Source: Mycobacterium paragordonae
Lineage (GTDB): Bacteria > Actinomycetota > Actinomycetes > Mycobacteriales > Mycobacteriaceae
Reading direction: 5' to 3'
Assembly: GCF_003614435.1 (NCBI RefSeq)
Contig: NZ_CP025546.1
Location: 6,634,001 to 6,698,000 of the forward strand
DNA length: 64,000 nt
Shown: one piece after another, positions 56,087 to 64,000 of the stretch
Position numbering within the stretch: position 1 is the first letter of the stretch
Layout of the letters: each line of letters opens with the position of its first letter
Translations under genes and position numbers: made by a program
The notes under the pieces: model-generated
Database searches by the model: none
What the model was told of the DNA's origin: nothing
What the model saw: only the letters and a program-made list of their open reading frames with translations

Positions 56087-56889
56087 ATCGGGGCAGCGAC
56101 CGAACCCGCCGGGGAGGTGCCGCCGCCGGCGCTCTCTACCGGAGCGCTGACCAGGGTGGCGTTGCCCGCTGCGGCGCCGTCCGCCGATTGCGCGTCGGCG
56201 CCGTCCTTACCGTCATCGTCTTTGTTCTCTTCGTCGGCCGGCTTGGTGTCGCTGGCAAGCTGAGCCGAGGAGCCGCCGCCCTGGCCGGCCTGCGATGCGG
56301 CTTGCTGGATGCTCTGACCGACCTGCTGGCCCATCGGAGCCATTTGCTGCGCCATCGGCGCCAGCTGGACCAGCTGCGGAATGGTCGCGGCAACCTGCGG
56401 GGACAGCGCTGCGGCCTGCGCGCCGACCTGCGAGACCGCACCGCCGGCAGCGGCACTCACCGCTTGCTGCGCCGCGGCTGCCGGACCGCCGAGCATCGCG
56501 GCGGCCGCACCCGCGCCGGCGCCGGCACCCGCGCCGAGCAGTCCGTTGGACTGAGCCGTCATGGCTCCCATCACGTTGTCGCTCAGCGATTGACCGGCCG
56601 CGCCGAACCCGTATTGCGTCAGGGCCTGGCCGAGGGACTGATCGGCCCGGGTGTAGATGTCGGCTGCGGTGCTCATGCTGGACGCGGTGCGCTTCAGGGA
56701 GGCGGTGACGCCGGGTAGGCCGTCGCTGACGAGCGACTCGATGCCCGGCATGGTCTGGTTGATCGCGGCCGACATCGAGTCCGATCCCGGCACGGCCATC
56801 GGTGCCGGTGGGGCCGGGAAAACAAGTTCGCCGAGTTTGCTCGCCGCGGCGATCAGGCGGGCGGGATCAACGGCCAGCGGTTCAGCCAT
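56083..56889 (-). CDS. espJ: ESX-1 associated protein EspJ, inverted relative to M. tuberculosis
   Basis: 268 residues. N-terminus MAEPLAVDPARLIAAASKLGELVF and SDGLPGVTASLKRTASSMSTAADIY match EspJ (Rv3878); then an Ala/Gly/Gln-rich region and an acidic stretch (ENKDDDGKDGAD) near residue 220. EspJ is an ESX-1 substrate. ATG at 56889 with GAAGGGA upstream. In M. tuberculosis the gene is on the same strand as eccD1; here it is on the opposite strand, after espK, with its stop overlapping the eccD1 stop. Confidence 0.88.
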   Translation of the reverse strand: MAEPLAVDPARLIAAASKLGELVFPAPPAPMAVPGSDSMSAAINQTMPGIESLVSDGLPGVTASLKRTASSMSTAADIYTRADQSLGQALTQYGFGAAGQSLSDNVMGAMTAQSNGLLGAGAGAGAGAAAAMLGGPAAAAQQAVSAAAGGAVSQVGAQAAALSPQVAATIPQLVQLAPMAQQMAPMGQQVGQSIQQAASQAGQGGGSSAQLASDTKPADEENKDDDGKDGADAQSADGAAAGNATLVSAPVESAGGGTSPAGSVAAPI

Positions 56890-56936
56890 CACGGCGTCCC
56901 TTCTCTTCTATCGGGAACATCATCGGGTCTTGTGCG

Positions 56937-59234
56937 TCAGGGCGTCTCGGCCAGCGCGCTGTCGAGCAGTCCGGCCACGTAGCGCCAGTACAGGAAGTCG
57001 ACGACGGCCGGACGCTGCGCCCCGGGATCCGCCGCGGCGTAGGCCTGGTGCAGCGCCAGATCGCGACTGTGGGTGGCGTAGGCGTGGAATGCCCGCAGGT
57101 GCGCCACCTCGCGACCGGTGGCCGTACTGGTCATGGGCTTCATCAGGTCGAACCAGAGCATGTGCCGCTCGTCGTCGGGCACCTTGGCATCTGCGGGTGC
57201 GGGCGGCAGTAGGTCCACCAGGTGCAGATCGTCGGTCTCCTGCAGCTGAGCCTCGGCCGAGGGGTCGACCACCTCCAGTCGCGACCGGCCGACCATCTTG
57301 CCGCTTTCCGGGATGTCGTCGTCCTCGAGGATGACCTTGGCCGCACCGACGTCGGTGTTCGCCAACTGCTCCGCGGTGCCGATCACGGCGCGCAGCTTGA
57401 GGTCGTGGAAGGCGGCCCAGCCCTGGATCGCCATCGCCGGATACGTTGCGCTGCGGGCTTTTTCATCGACGGGGACGTTGCGGTCGGCGCTGGCCAGGTG
57501 CACCTTGGCGGGGAGTTCGACACCCTCCGGTATGTAGGCCAGACCGTAGCTGTTGGCCACCACGATCTCGCCGTCGGTGGTGACCGCGGTGACCCAGAAG
57601 AAGCCGTAGTCGTCGTCGCCGCCGCTGTCCCGGGCATTGAGCGCCGCGGCCACGCGGCGGGCCAGCCGCAGCGGGTCCTTCTTGGCGCCGCGGGCCGAGG
57701 CCGCGGCGACCGCGTCGCGGGCGGCCCGGGCTGCCGAGACCGGGACCGACGGCAGGGCCGTCACGTCGTCGCCCGGCGGGGTCTTGTCCTTCTGGTCGTC
57801 ATCGCGGCGCTCGGGCGGAGCCGGTCGGTTCGGCGCCGCGGTACGGGCCGAGGCCGCGCGGGTTGACGCGGTGGCCGGTGCCCGGCCGGCCGCGCCCAAC
57901 GGCGCCCGGCCGCCCGCGGCCCGCGAGCCGGCACTGGGTGAAGCTGCCGCCCCGGCCGATGCGCCGCCACCCGATGAGGCGGTGCCCATTCCCATCCCGG
58001 TCGACGAGCCGCGCGCAGCCGCCGCCGGCATCCCGGTGGCCGCCGCCGGTGCCATGGCCGGCGAGGAATCGTCACCGCGGTGCGACGGGCCGGAACCGGC
58101 CGCCTGACCGGGTTGCGTGGGTGCGTCGACCGCCGCCGCCGGCTTGACGTGCGGGGTGTCGGTGCCCGGGGTCGACGGGGTCGACGGCGTGCCCGGATTG
58201 GTGGGCAGCGACGGCTGGTCGGGTGACGGGGGTCCGACCGGCGCGGGGGCCGGAGCGGGCGCGGGCGCCGGGGTCACGCCCGGGCTCGGGTTGGTTGGGG
58301 ACGGCGCGGGAGCGGGCGCCGGGGCCGGCGCCGGGGTGACGGGCTTGGCCGGCTTGTCGTCCGGCTTCGGCTTGACCGGCGTGATCGGGCTGACCGGCGT
58401 CCCGGGCGACGGATTGACCGGCGTCACCGGAGTCGACGGGTTGAGCGGCGGGATGGGTGTGATGGGTGTGGTCGGATTGCCCGGGTTGCCCGGGGTAACC
58501 GGGTTCAGCGGGTCATAGGGGTTGGCCGGCACCGGCTCGAACGGAGTGGGTGTCACGGGGGTGACCGGAGTGCCCGGGTTGAGCGGGTTGTACGGGTTCG
58601 CCGGCACCGGCTCGAACGGCGTCGGGGCCGGACCGCCGGGCGTTGGCGTGCCCGGAGTCGGCACCACCAGGGTGGGCACCTCCGGGGTCGGCGGGGTGAC
58701 CCGGTTCAGCAGATCTTGCAGCGCATTGTGCGGCGGCTTCCAATTCTTGGATTCCAGCACCTGTTCGGCGGCCTCGGCAATCAAAGTCGCATTGGCCTGG
58801 CGGGCCGCGCGAACCAGTGAATTGATGGCGTTCTGCCGCTCCTCGGGCTCCAGCTCGGTGTCGTTTTCCAGGATGGAAATTTCCCGGTGCGTTCCGTCGA
58901 CATTGTTGCCGATTTCCGATTTCGCCTGGGCGATCAAATTCGCGACGTGCTGATGCCAGGTAATGACCGTGGCCAGATAATCCTGCAGCGTGCTCATCTC
59001 AGTGAGATTCGTGCCGAGGGCGCCGTTGGCCGCGCTTGCGGCGCCGCCGGTCCAGACGCCCCCGTGGAAGACCTCAACCTGCTGGTGCCGGGCCGCGTCG
59101 ATGACGTCGGTGACCTTGTGCAGCATTCCGTTGAAGGCTTGGGCCCGGTCGAAGAAGGTGTCCTCATCGGCCTCGGGCCAGCCGCCCTCAAGCATCTGAC
59201 CGGCATATTCGCCTGTCGGTCGGGGAATGCCCAT
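56937..59234 (-). CDS. espK: ESX-1 associated protein EspK
   Basis: 765 residues. N-terminal helical PPE-like domain (about 1-180; [37 protein letters not shown]), a long Pro/Thr-rich part with repeats such as [16 protein letters not shown] and TPVTPVTP, an Ala/Gly-rich linker, and a C-terminal domain from about residue 500 ([47 protein letters not shown]). EspK is secreted and in M. marinum binds EspB, guiding it to EccCb1. ATG at 59234. Confidence 0.93.
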   Translation of the reverse strand: MGIPRPTGEYAGQMLEGGWPEADEDTFFDRAQAFNGMLHKVTDVIDAARHQQVEVFHGGVWTGGAASAANGALGTNLTEMSTLQDYLATVITWHQHVANLIAQAKSEIGNNVDGTHREISILENDTELEPEERQNAINSLVRAARQANATLIAEAAEQVLESKNWKPPHNALQDLLNRVTPPTPEVPTLVVPTPGTPTPGGPAPTPFEPVPANPYNPLNPGTPVTPVTPTPFEPVPANPYDPLNPVTPGNPGNPTTPITPIPPLNPSTPVTPVNPSPGTPVSPITPVKPKPDDKPAKPVTPAPAPAPAPAPSPTNPSPGVTPAPAPAPAPAPVGPPSPDQPSLPTNPGTPSTPSTPGTDTPHVKPAAAVDAPTQPGQAAGSGPSHRGDDSSPAMAPAAATGMPAAAARGSSTGMGMGTASSGGGASAGAAASPSAGSRAAGGRAPLGAAGRAPATASTRAASARTAAPNRPAPPERRDDDQKDKTPPGDDVTALPSVPVSAARAARDAVAAASARGAKKDPLRLARRVAAALNARDSGGDDDYGFFWVTAVTTDGEIVVANSYGLAYIPEGVELPAKVHLASADRNVPVDEKARSATYPAMAIQGWAAFHDLKLRAVIGTAEQLANTDVGAAKVILEDDDIPESGKMVGRSRLEVVDPSAEAQLQETDDLHLVDLLPPAPADAKVPDDERHMLWFDLMKPMTSTATGREVAHLRAFHAYATHSRDLALHQAYAAADPGAQRPAVVDFLYWRYVAGLLDSALAETP

Positions 59235-59509
59235 TGCCTACTCTCCTCCAACGGCAGCCGGGTCACATCTGCCGGTCAAGTATCTGAATATCAAGCCTAA
59301 CCGAGGTTAAAGCGTGCTGGCTGCGGCAATTTCGGCCGGATAAGTGCCTCGCAAGCGCCTCACGCAATGCCTCTCCCAATGCCTCCCGCAATGCCGTCGG
59401 CGTATAGGCGGAATGGCACCGCGCACAAACGAATTGTCGGTGCTGCGCGGCGCCGACGTCCCCCAGAAGCCGGCGCGTCGCTGTACGGACGCTCGCGGGT
59501 AACCGCGTT
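59235..59509. other. espL-espK intergenic region with a 12-bp repeat
   Basis: 275 bp. It contains a short tandem repeat of CAATGCCTCTCC type at 59365-59396 (2.7 copies). The stretch near 59290-59310 (CTAACCGAGGTTAAAG) is AT-richer and may be the espK promoter on the reverse strand. Confidence 0.5.
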
Positions 59510-59854
59510 TCAGCCGTGGTTGTTACCGGCGGCCTTGGTCATGGCCTCCAACGCGGCGGTGAGTTGTTCGCCGGCGGCCGAGTTGTACTGCATCGCTGCC
59601 TGCTGCGCGTTCTGCAGGGCCTCGTTGATCCGGGCGCCGACGACCTCCGCGCCCAATTCCTTGATCAGGCCTTCGTTGATGCGCACGCCGGTCAGCCACT
59701 GGTGTCCGTTGATGTTCACCTCAACGGTCTCGGCCTCGTCCTCGCCGCGGAAGTTGCCCTGGTTCATCTGGTTCAGGGTGCCTTCGAGGGCCTGCTGAAA
59801 CCGCGCCGCCAGGGCCAGGGCCGCAGCGACATGAGGTTCCATATCCATGTCCAT
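59510..59854 (-). CDS. espL: ESX-1 associated protein EspL
   Basis: 114 residues from the ATG at 59854 (MDMDMEPHVAAALALAARFQ), with GGAG eight bases upstream. It has a YbaB-like fold: EAETVEVNINGHQWLTGVRINEGLIKELG. EspL is needed for stability of EspE, EspF and EspH and for ESX-1 secretion in M. marinum. Its start overlaps the espB stop by 1 bp (TAATG), so translation is coupled. In-frame codons upstream to 59911 lie inside espB. Confidence 0.93.
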   Translation of the reverse strand: MDMDMEPHVAAALALAARFQQALEGTLNQMNQGNFRGEDEAETVEVNINGHQWLTGVRINEGLIKELGAEVVGARINEALQNAQQAAMQYNSAAGEQLTAALEAMTKAAGNNHG

Positions 59855-61248
59855 TACTTCGACTCCTTCATGTCTTGCCGCCGGCGTTGACCGATAACGG
59901 CCTCGGTCCACGCCCTGTCTTCGGTGTAGAGCGCTTCGTCATCCTGTTGTGCGCCTTTGGATTTCGATCCGCCGCCGCCCTGGCCATGGCCACCCATCGG
60001 CATGCCCATGCCGCCCCCGGAGGCGCTGCCGCGGCCGGCGGCAGCACCCTGGCCAACGCCGCCGAGGTCACCCGCGCCGGCGGGTCGCACCGATTCGCCG
60101 GCCTCCATTCCGGCACCGGTGGCAGGCGCCAGCGGCATCGCGGGCATCCCGCCGCCACCACCACCGCCGCCCAGCGACATCGGTTTCATACCAGGCTCTT
60201 TGCCCAGACTGGCGGCGGCTTCCCGGACGGAGGCCAAGTCGGCACTCGCACCCGACGGCATGCCGCCACCCGCTCCGGCGCCACCGGTGGACGGCATCAT
60301 CGGTGGCTGCATACCCGAGCCCGAGCCGCCACCGGCCATCGCCGCCGCCTGCATCACCTGCGTCGGGATCAGACCCGGCGTCTGCGGCGGTGGCGGCGGG
60401 TCGATCTTGACCGCGGCCGGCGGCTTCTTCGGGTTCACCGCTTCCAGTTGCGCCTTGGTGTTGTACTCGTTGAGCACTTCTTCGGACTTGGACTGGTACT
60501 CCGCATAGAGCTTGATCGCCTGATCCTTGTAGGCCGGATCCTTGGACAGCTCTTCAAGTTTCGTGATGTCGGCCAATGTCGGGTGCGACCGCCGGGCCCA
60601 CACCTGCAGCTGCGCGATGTACTGCCCCTGCTTGGCCAGCGAGGTCGCCAGCTGGGCCATGTAGGTGAGCCAATCCCGCTGTTGATCCAGCGATGCCTCG
60701 CAGGCCGTGGCGGCGTCTCCCGTCCAGTTCTCAAAGATGCGGAAGCGCTTCATGTCGCCCTGCAATGCGAAGCTGAGCTGGTTCCATCCGTCGGCGAAGG
60801 CGGCGAGCGACGCGCCCTGGTCACCGGACTCGAGTTTCGTTGCGGCGGCTTTGAGGTCGGTGAAGCCGTCGCCACCCGCGCCGGACACCTGTGCCGTGTC
60901 CTGCAACCCGGCCGAGCTGTCGCCGCCCGCGCCGCCGGCGGATTCACCGGCCACCTCGCCGCCGTCGTTGTTCAGCGCCTGTCCGCCTTGGTCATCGACG
61001 TCCCCGTACGCCTTGGCGGCGTTGCGCAGCGACGTCGCGAGGCGTTGCCGCTCCCGGGTCCCCGCGGCCAGGAAGTCCACCATGTTGCCCGCGGACAACG
61101 AGAGTTGCGTAGCCGCGTTCTTGGCCGCGGTGAGACCGCACGGAGCGGCGGGGGTGTTGTTCGGTGGCGTGGCCATCGGGGCCTCGACCTCGTCGGCCCG
61201 CGACAGAATCTCCTGCTGGTCTACCGTGACGGTCTGCGGCTGAGTCAT
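59854..61248 (-). CDS. espB: ESX-1 substrate EspB
   Basis: 464 residues. The N-terminal PE-PPE-like helical fold (about 1-285; VTVDQQEILSRADEVEAPM; FENWTGDAATACEASLDQQ holds the WxG-type turn), then an unstructured Pro/Gly-rich tail (PPPPPQTPGLIP) ending TEDRAWTEAVIGQRRRQD. In M. tuberculosis MycP1 cleaves EspB near its C-terminus during export, and EspB forms heptamers. ATG at 61248, preceded by GGAGGACG. Confidence 0.95.
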   Translation of the reverse strand: MTQPQTVTVDQQEILSRADEVEAPMATPPNNTPAAPCGLTAAKNAATQLSLSAGNMVDFLAAGTRERQRLATSLRNAAKAYGDVDDQGGQALNNDGGEVAGESAGGAGGDSSAGLQDTAQVSGAGGDGFTDLKAAATKLESGDQGASLAAFADGWNQLSFALQGDMKRFRIFENWTGDAATACEASLDQQRDWLTYMAQLATSLAKQGQYIAQLQVWARRSHPTLADITKLEELSKDPAYKDQAIKLYAEYQSKSEEVLNEYNTKAQLEAVNPKKPPAAVKIDPPPPPQTPGLIPTQVMQAAAMAGGGSGSGMQPPMMPSTGGAGAGGGMPSGASADLASVREAAASLGKEPGMKPMSLGGGGGGGGMPAMPLAPATGAGMEAGESVRPAGAGDLGGVGQGAAAGRGSASGGGMGMPMGGHGQGGGGSKSKGAQQDDEALYTEDRAWTEAVIGQRRRQDMKESK

Positions 61249-61327
61249 ATCGGATCGTCCTCCTTAATGCTCTAACCATTATCGTCGCTAAATTTCGGGG
61301 TTCCTGCACCAAATTCGCGAACGCCGG

Positions 61328-62725
61328 CTACTTCGGCAAGGCCAGTTGGTAACGGCTTTCCTCCGGTGGGGAGACGCGGCGGATCGGCAACTGGCGGTGA
61401 CGCGGCGTGCTGACCATGTTGTGCCGCAGCACCACCTTCTCCACCCCGGGGTGCGGGCCGAGGTACGTCGTCGCGTTGGGCCAGGTCACCTTGGCGACCT
61501 GACCGATCTGGGCGCCGATCAGCCGGGCGAACTCCTCGAAATGCGGACCCACCGTCACGTGCGCGCCCGCGGCCGCCGCCCGAACCACGAACTGGGTGAA
61601 CGTCTGGGCGTCACCCAGGTTGAGGCTGGCGTCGACGTCGTCGAACGGCAGGTAGACCGGACACCGGTTGACGGTCTCGCCGATCAGCACCCCGGCCGAT
61701 CCGATCGGGATCTGGCAGTGCCGGTCGGCGATGAGGTTCTGCCCGGTCAGGGCGGGCCGCTGCCCGCCGTACAGCCGGGTGAAGCCGCGTGGCGTCTTGG
61801 GTTTGCCCGCGGTGGTCAGCAACACCGTCGCCTGCGGCGGCATCCCGGGCCGGATTCGCACCCGGATGACGGTGCGGTCGGCACGCGCCGACCACCACAG
61901 GTCGGGACCGCCCGGGGCGGTGTAGGCCGCGGTGTAGGAGTCGCGGCCCTTGATCATCGACCACTTCTCCCGCACGAATCCCTCGAAGCCGATGTCGATG
62001 GCGTGGTCGTAGTCGTCGAAGCTGCGCCCGCACAGCGCGTCCACGCCGTGACTGGCCAGGTTGTCGGCGATGCGGGTGGCCGAGGCGACCAGGTACCGGG
62101 CCAGGCCGGCGACGCCTTCGTCACGGCGCTGGGCGGACTTGCGGGTCAGTTCCGGGTCGGCGCGCAGCATGATCCAGGTGCGACGGTGTGCCGGTGCCGG
62201 GTCGGCGCCGATCACCTGCTGATACAGGTTCACCACGTCCGGGCTGCCGGACCGGCCGACCCGGAAGCCGGCCGAGACGATGTCTGCCTCGAGGTCGGGA
62301 CAGTGCACTTCCAGCAGGTGTTCCAGTAGCCGGGTGTCCAGCACGTCGTCGGTGTGCGCCTTGCCCTCGACGATCACGGTCGGGGTGAACGGTCGCGGCT
62401 TGAGTTCGATGACGGCGATCAGGTGGCCACGGCGCCAGCGCACCGCGACGTGATCGCCGGGCTTCACGGTGGCCCCGACCTCGGGCTCGGACGGGATGTC
62501 CGGCGGTTTGCGCCGGCGGCGCAGCCACGCGAAAACCGTTGCCACCCAACCGGTCAGTCGCCGTCCGAAGAAGGTGACGAAGGCGACGATCGCGCCCGCC
62601 GCCGCGAGCGCGATGCCGGCCCACCAGTACCGGGTCGGCAGGAACCACAGGATGGCCGCCGGCGCCAGCACCGCCAGCACCAGGGTGTGCCCGGTGCTGA
62701 ATTTCAGCCGGATCGGGTTGGTCAT
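61328..62725 (-). CDS. eccE1: ESX-1 core component EccE1
   Basis: 465 residues: two N-terminal membrane helices (about 14-32 and 35-55; LVLAVLAPAAILWFLPT and WWAGIALAAAGAIVAFVTFF), a basic loop RLTGWVATVFAWLRRRRKP, and a soluble domain with conserved GFEGFVREKWSMIKGRDSYTAAY. Peripheral subunit of the EccBCDE membrane complex. ATG at 62725 overlaps the mycP1 stop by 4 bp. 79 bp separate its end from espB, which may have its own promoter. Confidence 0.94.
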   Translation of the reverse strand: MTNPIRLKFSTGHTLVLAVLAPAAILWFLPTRYWWAGIALAAAGAIVAFVTFFGRRLTGWVATVFAWLRRRRKPPDIPSEPEVGATVKPGDHVAVRWRRGHLIAVIELKPRPFTPTVIVEGKAHTDDVLDTRLLEHLLEVHCPDLEADIVSAGFRVGRSGSPDVVNLYQQVIGADPAPAHRRTWIMLRADPELTRKSAQRRDEGVAGLARYLVASATRIADNLASHGVDALCGRSFDDYDHAIDIGFEGFVREKWSMIKGRDSYTAAYTAPGGPDLWWSARADRTVIRVRIRPGMPPQATVLLTTAGKPKTPRGFTRLYGGQRPALTGQNLIADRHCQIPIGSAGVLIGETVNRCPVYLPFDDVDASLNLGDAQTFTQFVVRAAAAGAHVTVGPHFEEFARLIGAQIGQVAKVTWPNATTYLGPHPGVEKVVLRHNMVSTPRHRQLPIRRVSPPEESRYQLALPK

Positions 62726-64000
62726 CGACGGCGCCTCAACGCCCGCGCCGCCAGCGAGCCGAACCCGAGGGCCACCAGCAGGCCCGCGATCGCGAGAGTC
62801 ACCACCGTGATCGGCACCCGGTCGGGGGCGGGCGCCATCACCGGCGGCGGCATCCGCCGGACGTCGTACGGAATCGTGGCCCGCCCGGGGGCGATGTCCC
62901 ACGTCAACGCGGCCAGGGCGTTGACCACGCCCGATCCGACCAGGTCGTCGACACCTCCGCCGGGGTGACGCGCAGTCGCCTCGATCCGCTGCATGACCTG
63001 CACCGGCGTGAGTTCGGGAAAGCGCTGCCGCACCAGGGCCGCGATGCCGGAGACGTAGGCCGCGGCGAAGGAGGTGCCGGCGATGGGCACCGGTCCTTCC
63101 TTGCCCTGCAGGGCATTCACCGGATCACCCCGGTCACCGAGGGATTCGATGTTTTCCGCGGGAGCCGCCACGTTGACCCAGGGTCCGTGCATGGAGAACG
63201 TGCTGGGGACACCGCCCTGGCCGATGCCCCCGACCGTGATGACCGAGTCGCCGTACCAGGCCGGCGTGACGATGGTTTGCACCTTGTTCCACCCGCGCGG
63301 GTCGCCGGGGTTGGCGGCGTCGGGCAGCGGATTCTGCGCGCAATCACCACCGGTGTTTCCGGCCGCGACGACGATCACGATGTTCTTGACGTTGACGGCG
63401 TAATCGATGGCGGCGCCGAGGCTCGCCTCATCGATCGGTTTGGTCACCTTGTAGCAGGCGGCTTCGCTGATGTTGATGACGTTGGCGCCGAGGTTGGCGG
63501 CGTGCACCACCGCGCGGGCCAGAGAGCGGATCGACCCGGCGGCCGGGGTGGAATTGGGGTCGTTCGGATTGGATTGCGCGCCAACGGGTTCGAAGGCCTC
63601 CGAGGTCTGGCGCAGCGAGAGTAGGCGGGCGTCGGGCGCGACGCCGACGTAGCCGTCGGTGGGGGCGGGGCGGCCGCCGATGATGGCCGCGGTGAGGGTG
63701 CCGTGGGCATCGCAGTCGGACAAGCCGTTGCCGGCCTGGTCGACGAAATCGCCGCCGGGTTCGGCCGGAACGCGGGGGGAGGCGTTGACGCCGGTGTCGA
63801 TCACCGCGACCGTCACGCCGGCGCCGGTGGCGAACTTGTGGGCTTCGGCGACGCCGATGTAGGAGTTGCTCCACGGCGGGTCGTGGAAGGTCGAATCCGG
63901 CAGCACCGTGGGGCCCGAACATTGGACGCGCTGTTCGGTGGGTTGATCGGGACCGGTCACATCCGGGGGCAGCGCGCCGGGATCTATCGGGGGCGGGGTG
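62722..64000 (-). CDS. mycP1: Mycosin-1 (MycP1) subtilisin-like protease, 5' end outside the window
   Basis: Membrane-anchored periplasmic serine protease required for ESX-1 secretion; cleaves EspB. The frame runs to the right edge: the last 40 bases encode TPPPIDPGALPPD, the known sequence after the signal peptide, so the signal peptide is cut off. Catalytic triad: Asp in TVAVIDTGVNAS, His in DCDAHGTLTAA, Ser in IAGTSFAAAYVSG. The C-terminal membrane helix is VVTLAIAGLLVALGFGSLA followed by ARALRRRR. Its stop overlaps eccE1, so mycP1-eccE1 is coupled. A GTG at 63960 is internal and not the start. Confidence 0.95.
   Translation of the reverse strand, partial: TPPPIDPGALPPDVTGPDQPTEQRVQCSGPTVLPDSTFHDPPWSNSYIGVAEAHKFATGAGVTVAVIDTGVNASPRVPAEPGGDFVDQAGNGLSDCDAHGTLTAAIIGGRPAPTDGYVGVAPDARLLSLRQTSEAFEPVGAQSNPNDPNSTPAAGSIRSLARAVVHAANLGANVINISEAACYKVTKPIDEASLGAAIDYAVNVKNIVIVVAAGNTGGDCAQNPLPDAANPGDPRGWNKVQTIVTPAWYGDSVITVGGIGQGGVPSTFSMHGPWVNVAAPAENIESLGDRGDPVNALQGKEGPVPIAGTSFAAAYVSGIAALVRQRFPELTPVQVMQRIEATARHPGGGVDDLVGSGVVNALAALTWDIAPGRATIPYDVRRMPPPVMAPAPDRVPITVVTLAIAGLLVALGFGSLAARALRRRR

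Noticed and set aside
1..64000. tRNA, rRNA or insertion-sequence genes
   Set aside because: I saw no cloverleaf-like sequence, rRNA segment, transposase frame or terminal inverted repeat; small RNAs cannot be excluded by eye.

Overview
The window is a stretch of mycobacterial chromosome. Gene content and order match the block that in Mycobacterium tuberculosis runs from serS (Rv3834c) to mycP1 (Rv3883c), just before oriC. Two PE_PGRS genes, a full ESX-1 locus and the high GC content point to a slow-growing, non-tuberculosis Mycobacterium. Family names and Rv-number equivalents come from recognising the protein sequences; no database search was run.

Layout. 1-10.3 kb: tail of an unknown gene, a membrane diguanylate cyclase, serS, a septum-formation-type membrane protein with a zincin, a Cys-rich miniprotein, a phosphatase-pheA pair, an IdeR-box gene, an LCP ligase, glpQ1 and a DUF4328 protein. 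10.3-15.7 kb: a DnaA-box cluster, a 50-aa membrane protein, sodA, an Rv3847 homologue, a 54-55 bp tandem repeat, espR, Rv3850/Rv3851 homologues, the PAKKA-repeat 'hns' gene and rraA. 15.7-24.5 kb: ethA and ethR, here separated by a 3.2 kb PE_PGRS gene, then a DinB-type polymerase and a second PE_PGRS gene. 24.5-33.2 kb: a PHP phosphoesterase with a membrane partner, an F420-type oxidoreductase and gltBD. 33.9-37.7 kb: an EspI-like ATPase (Rv3860 homologue), then an ECF sigma/NmrA/Ddn-like module where M. tuberculosis has Rv3861. 37.7-64 kb: whiB6, the Rv3863 homologue and ESX-1 (espE-espF-espG1-espH-eccA1-eccB1-eccCa1-eccCb1-PPE68-esxB-esxA-espI-eccD1 forward; espJ-espK-espL-espB-eccE1-mycP1 reverse, with mycP1 running off the right edge).

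How it fits together. EspR, WhiB6 and the Rv3863 homologue are regulators or likely regulators near the type VII secretion apparatus. EccA1/B1/Ca1/Cb1/D1/E1 and MycP1 form the machine; EsxA, EsxB, PPE68, EspE, EspF, EspB, EspJ and EspK are substrates; EspG1, EspH and EspL act as chaperone-type factors. 

Main departures from the M. tuberculosis layout: a PE_PGRS gene splits ethA from ethR with EthR-operator-like repeats on both sides; PE35 is absent before PPE68; espJ is inverted; bfrB, Rv3848 and Rv3861 are missing from their usual positions; and a dinB-family gene, an LLM oxidoreductase and an ECF-sigma module are present.
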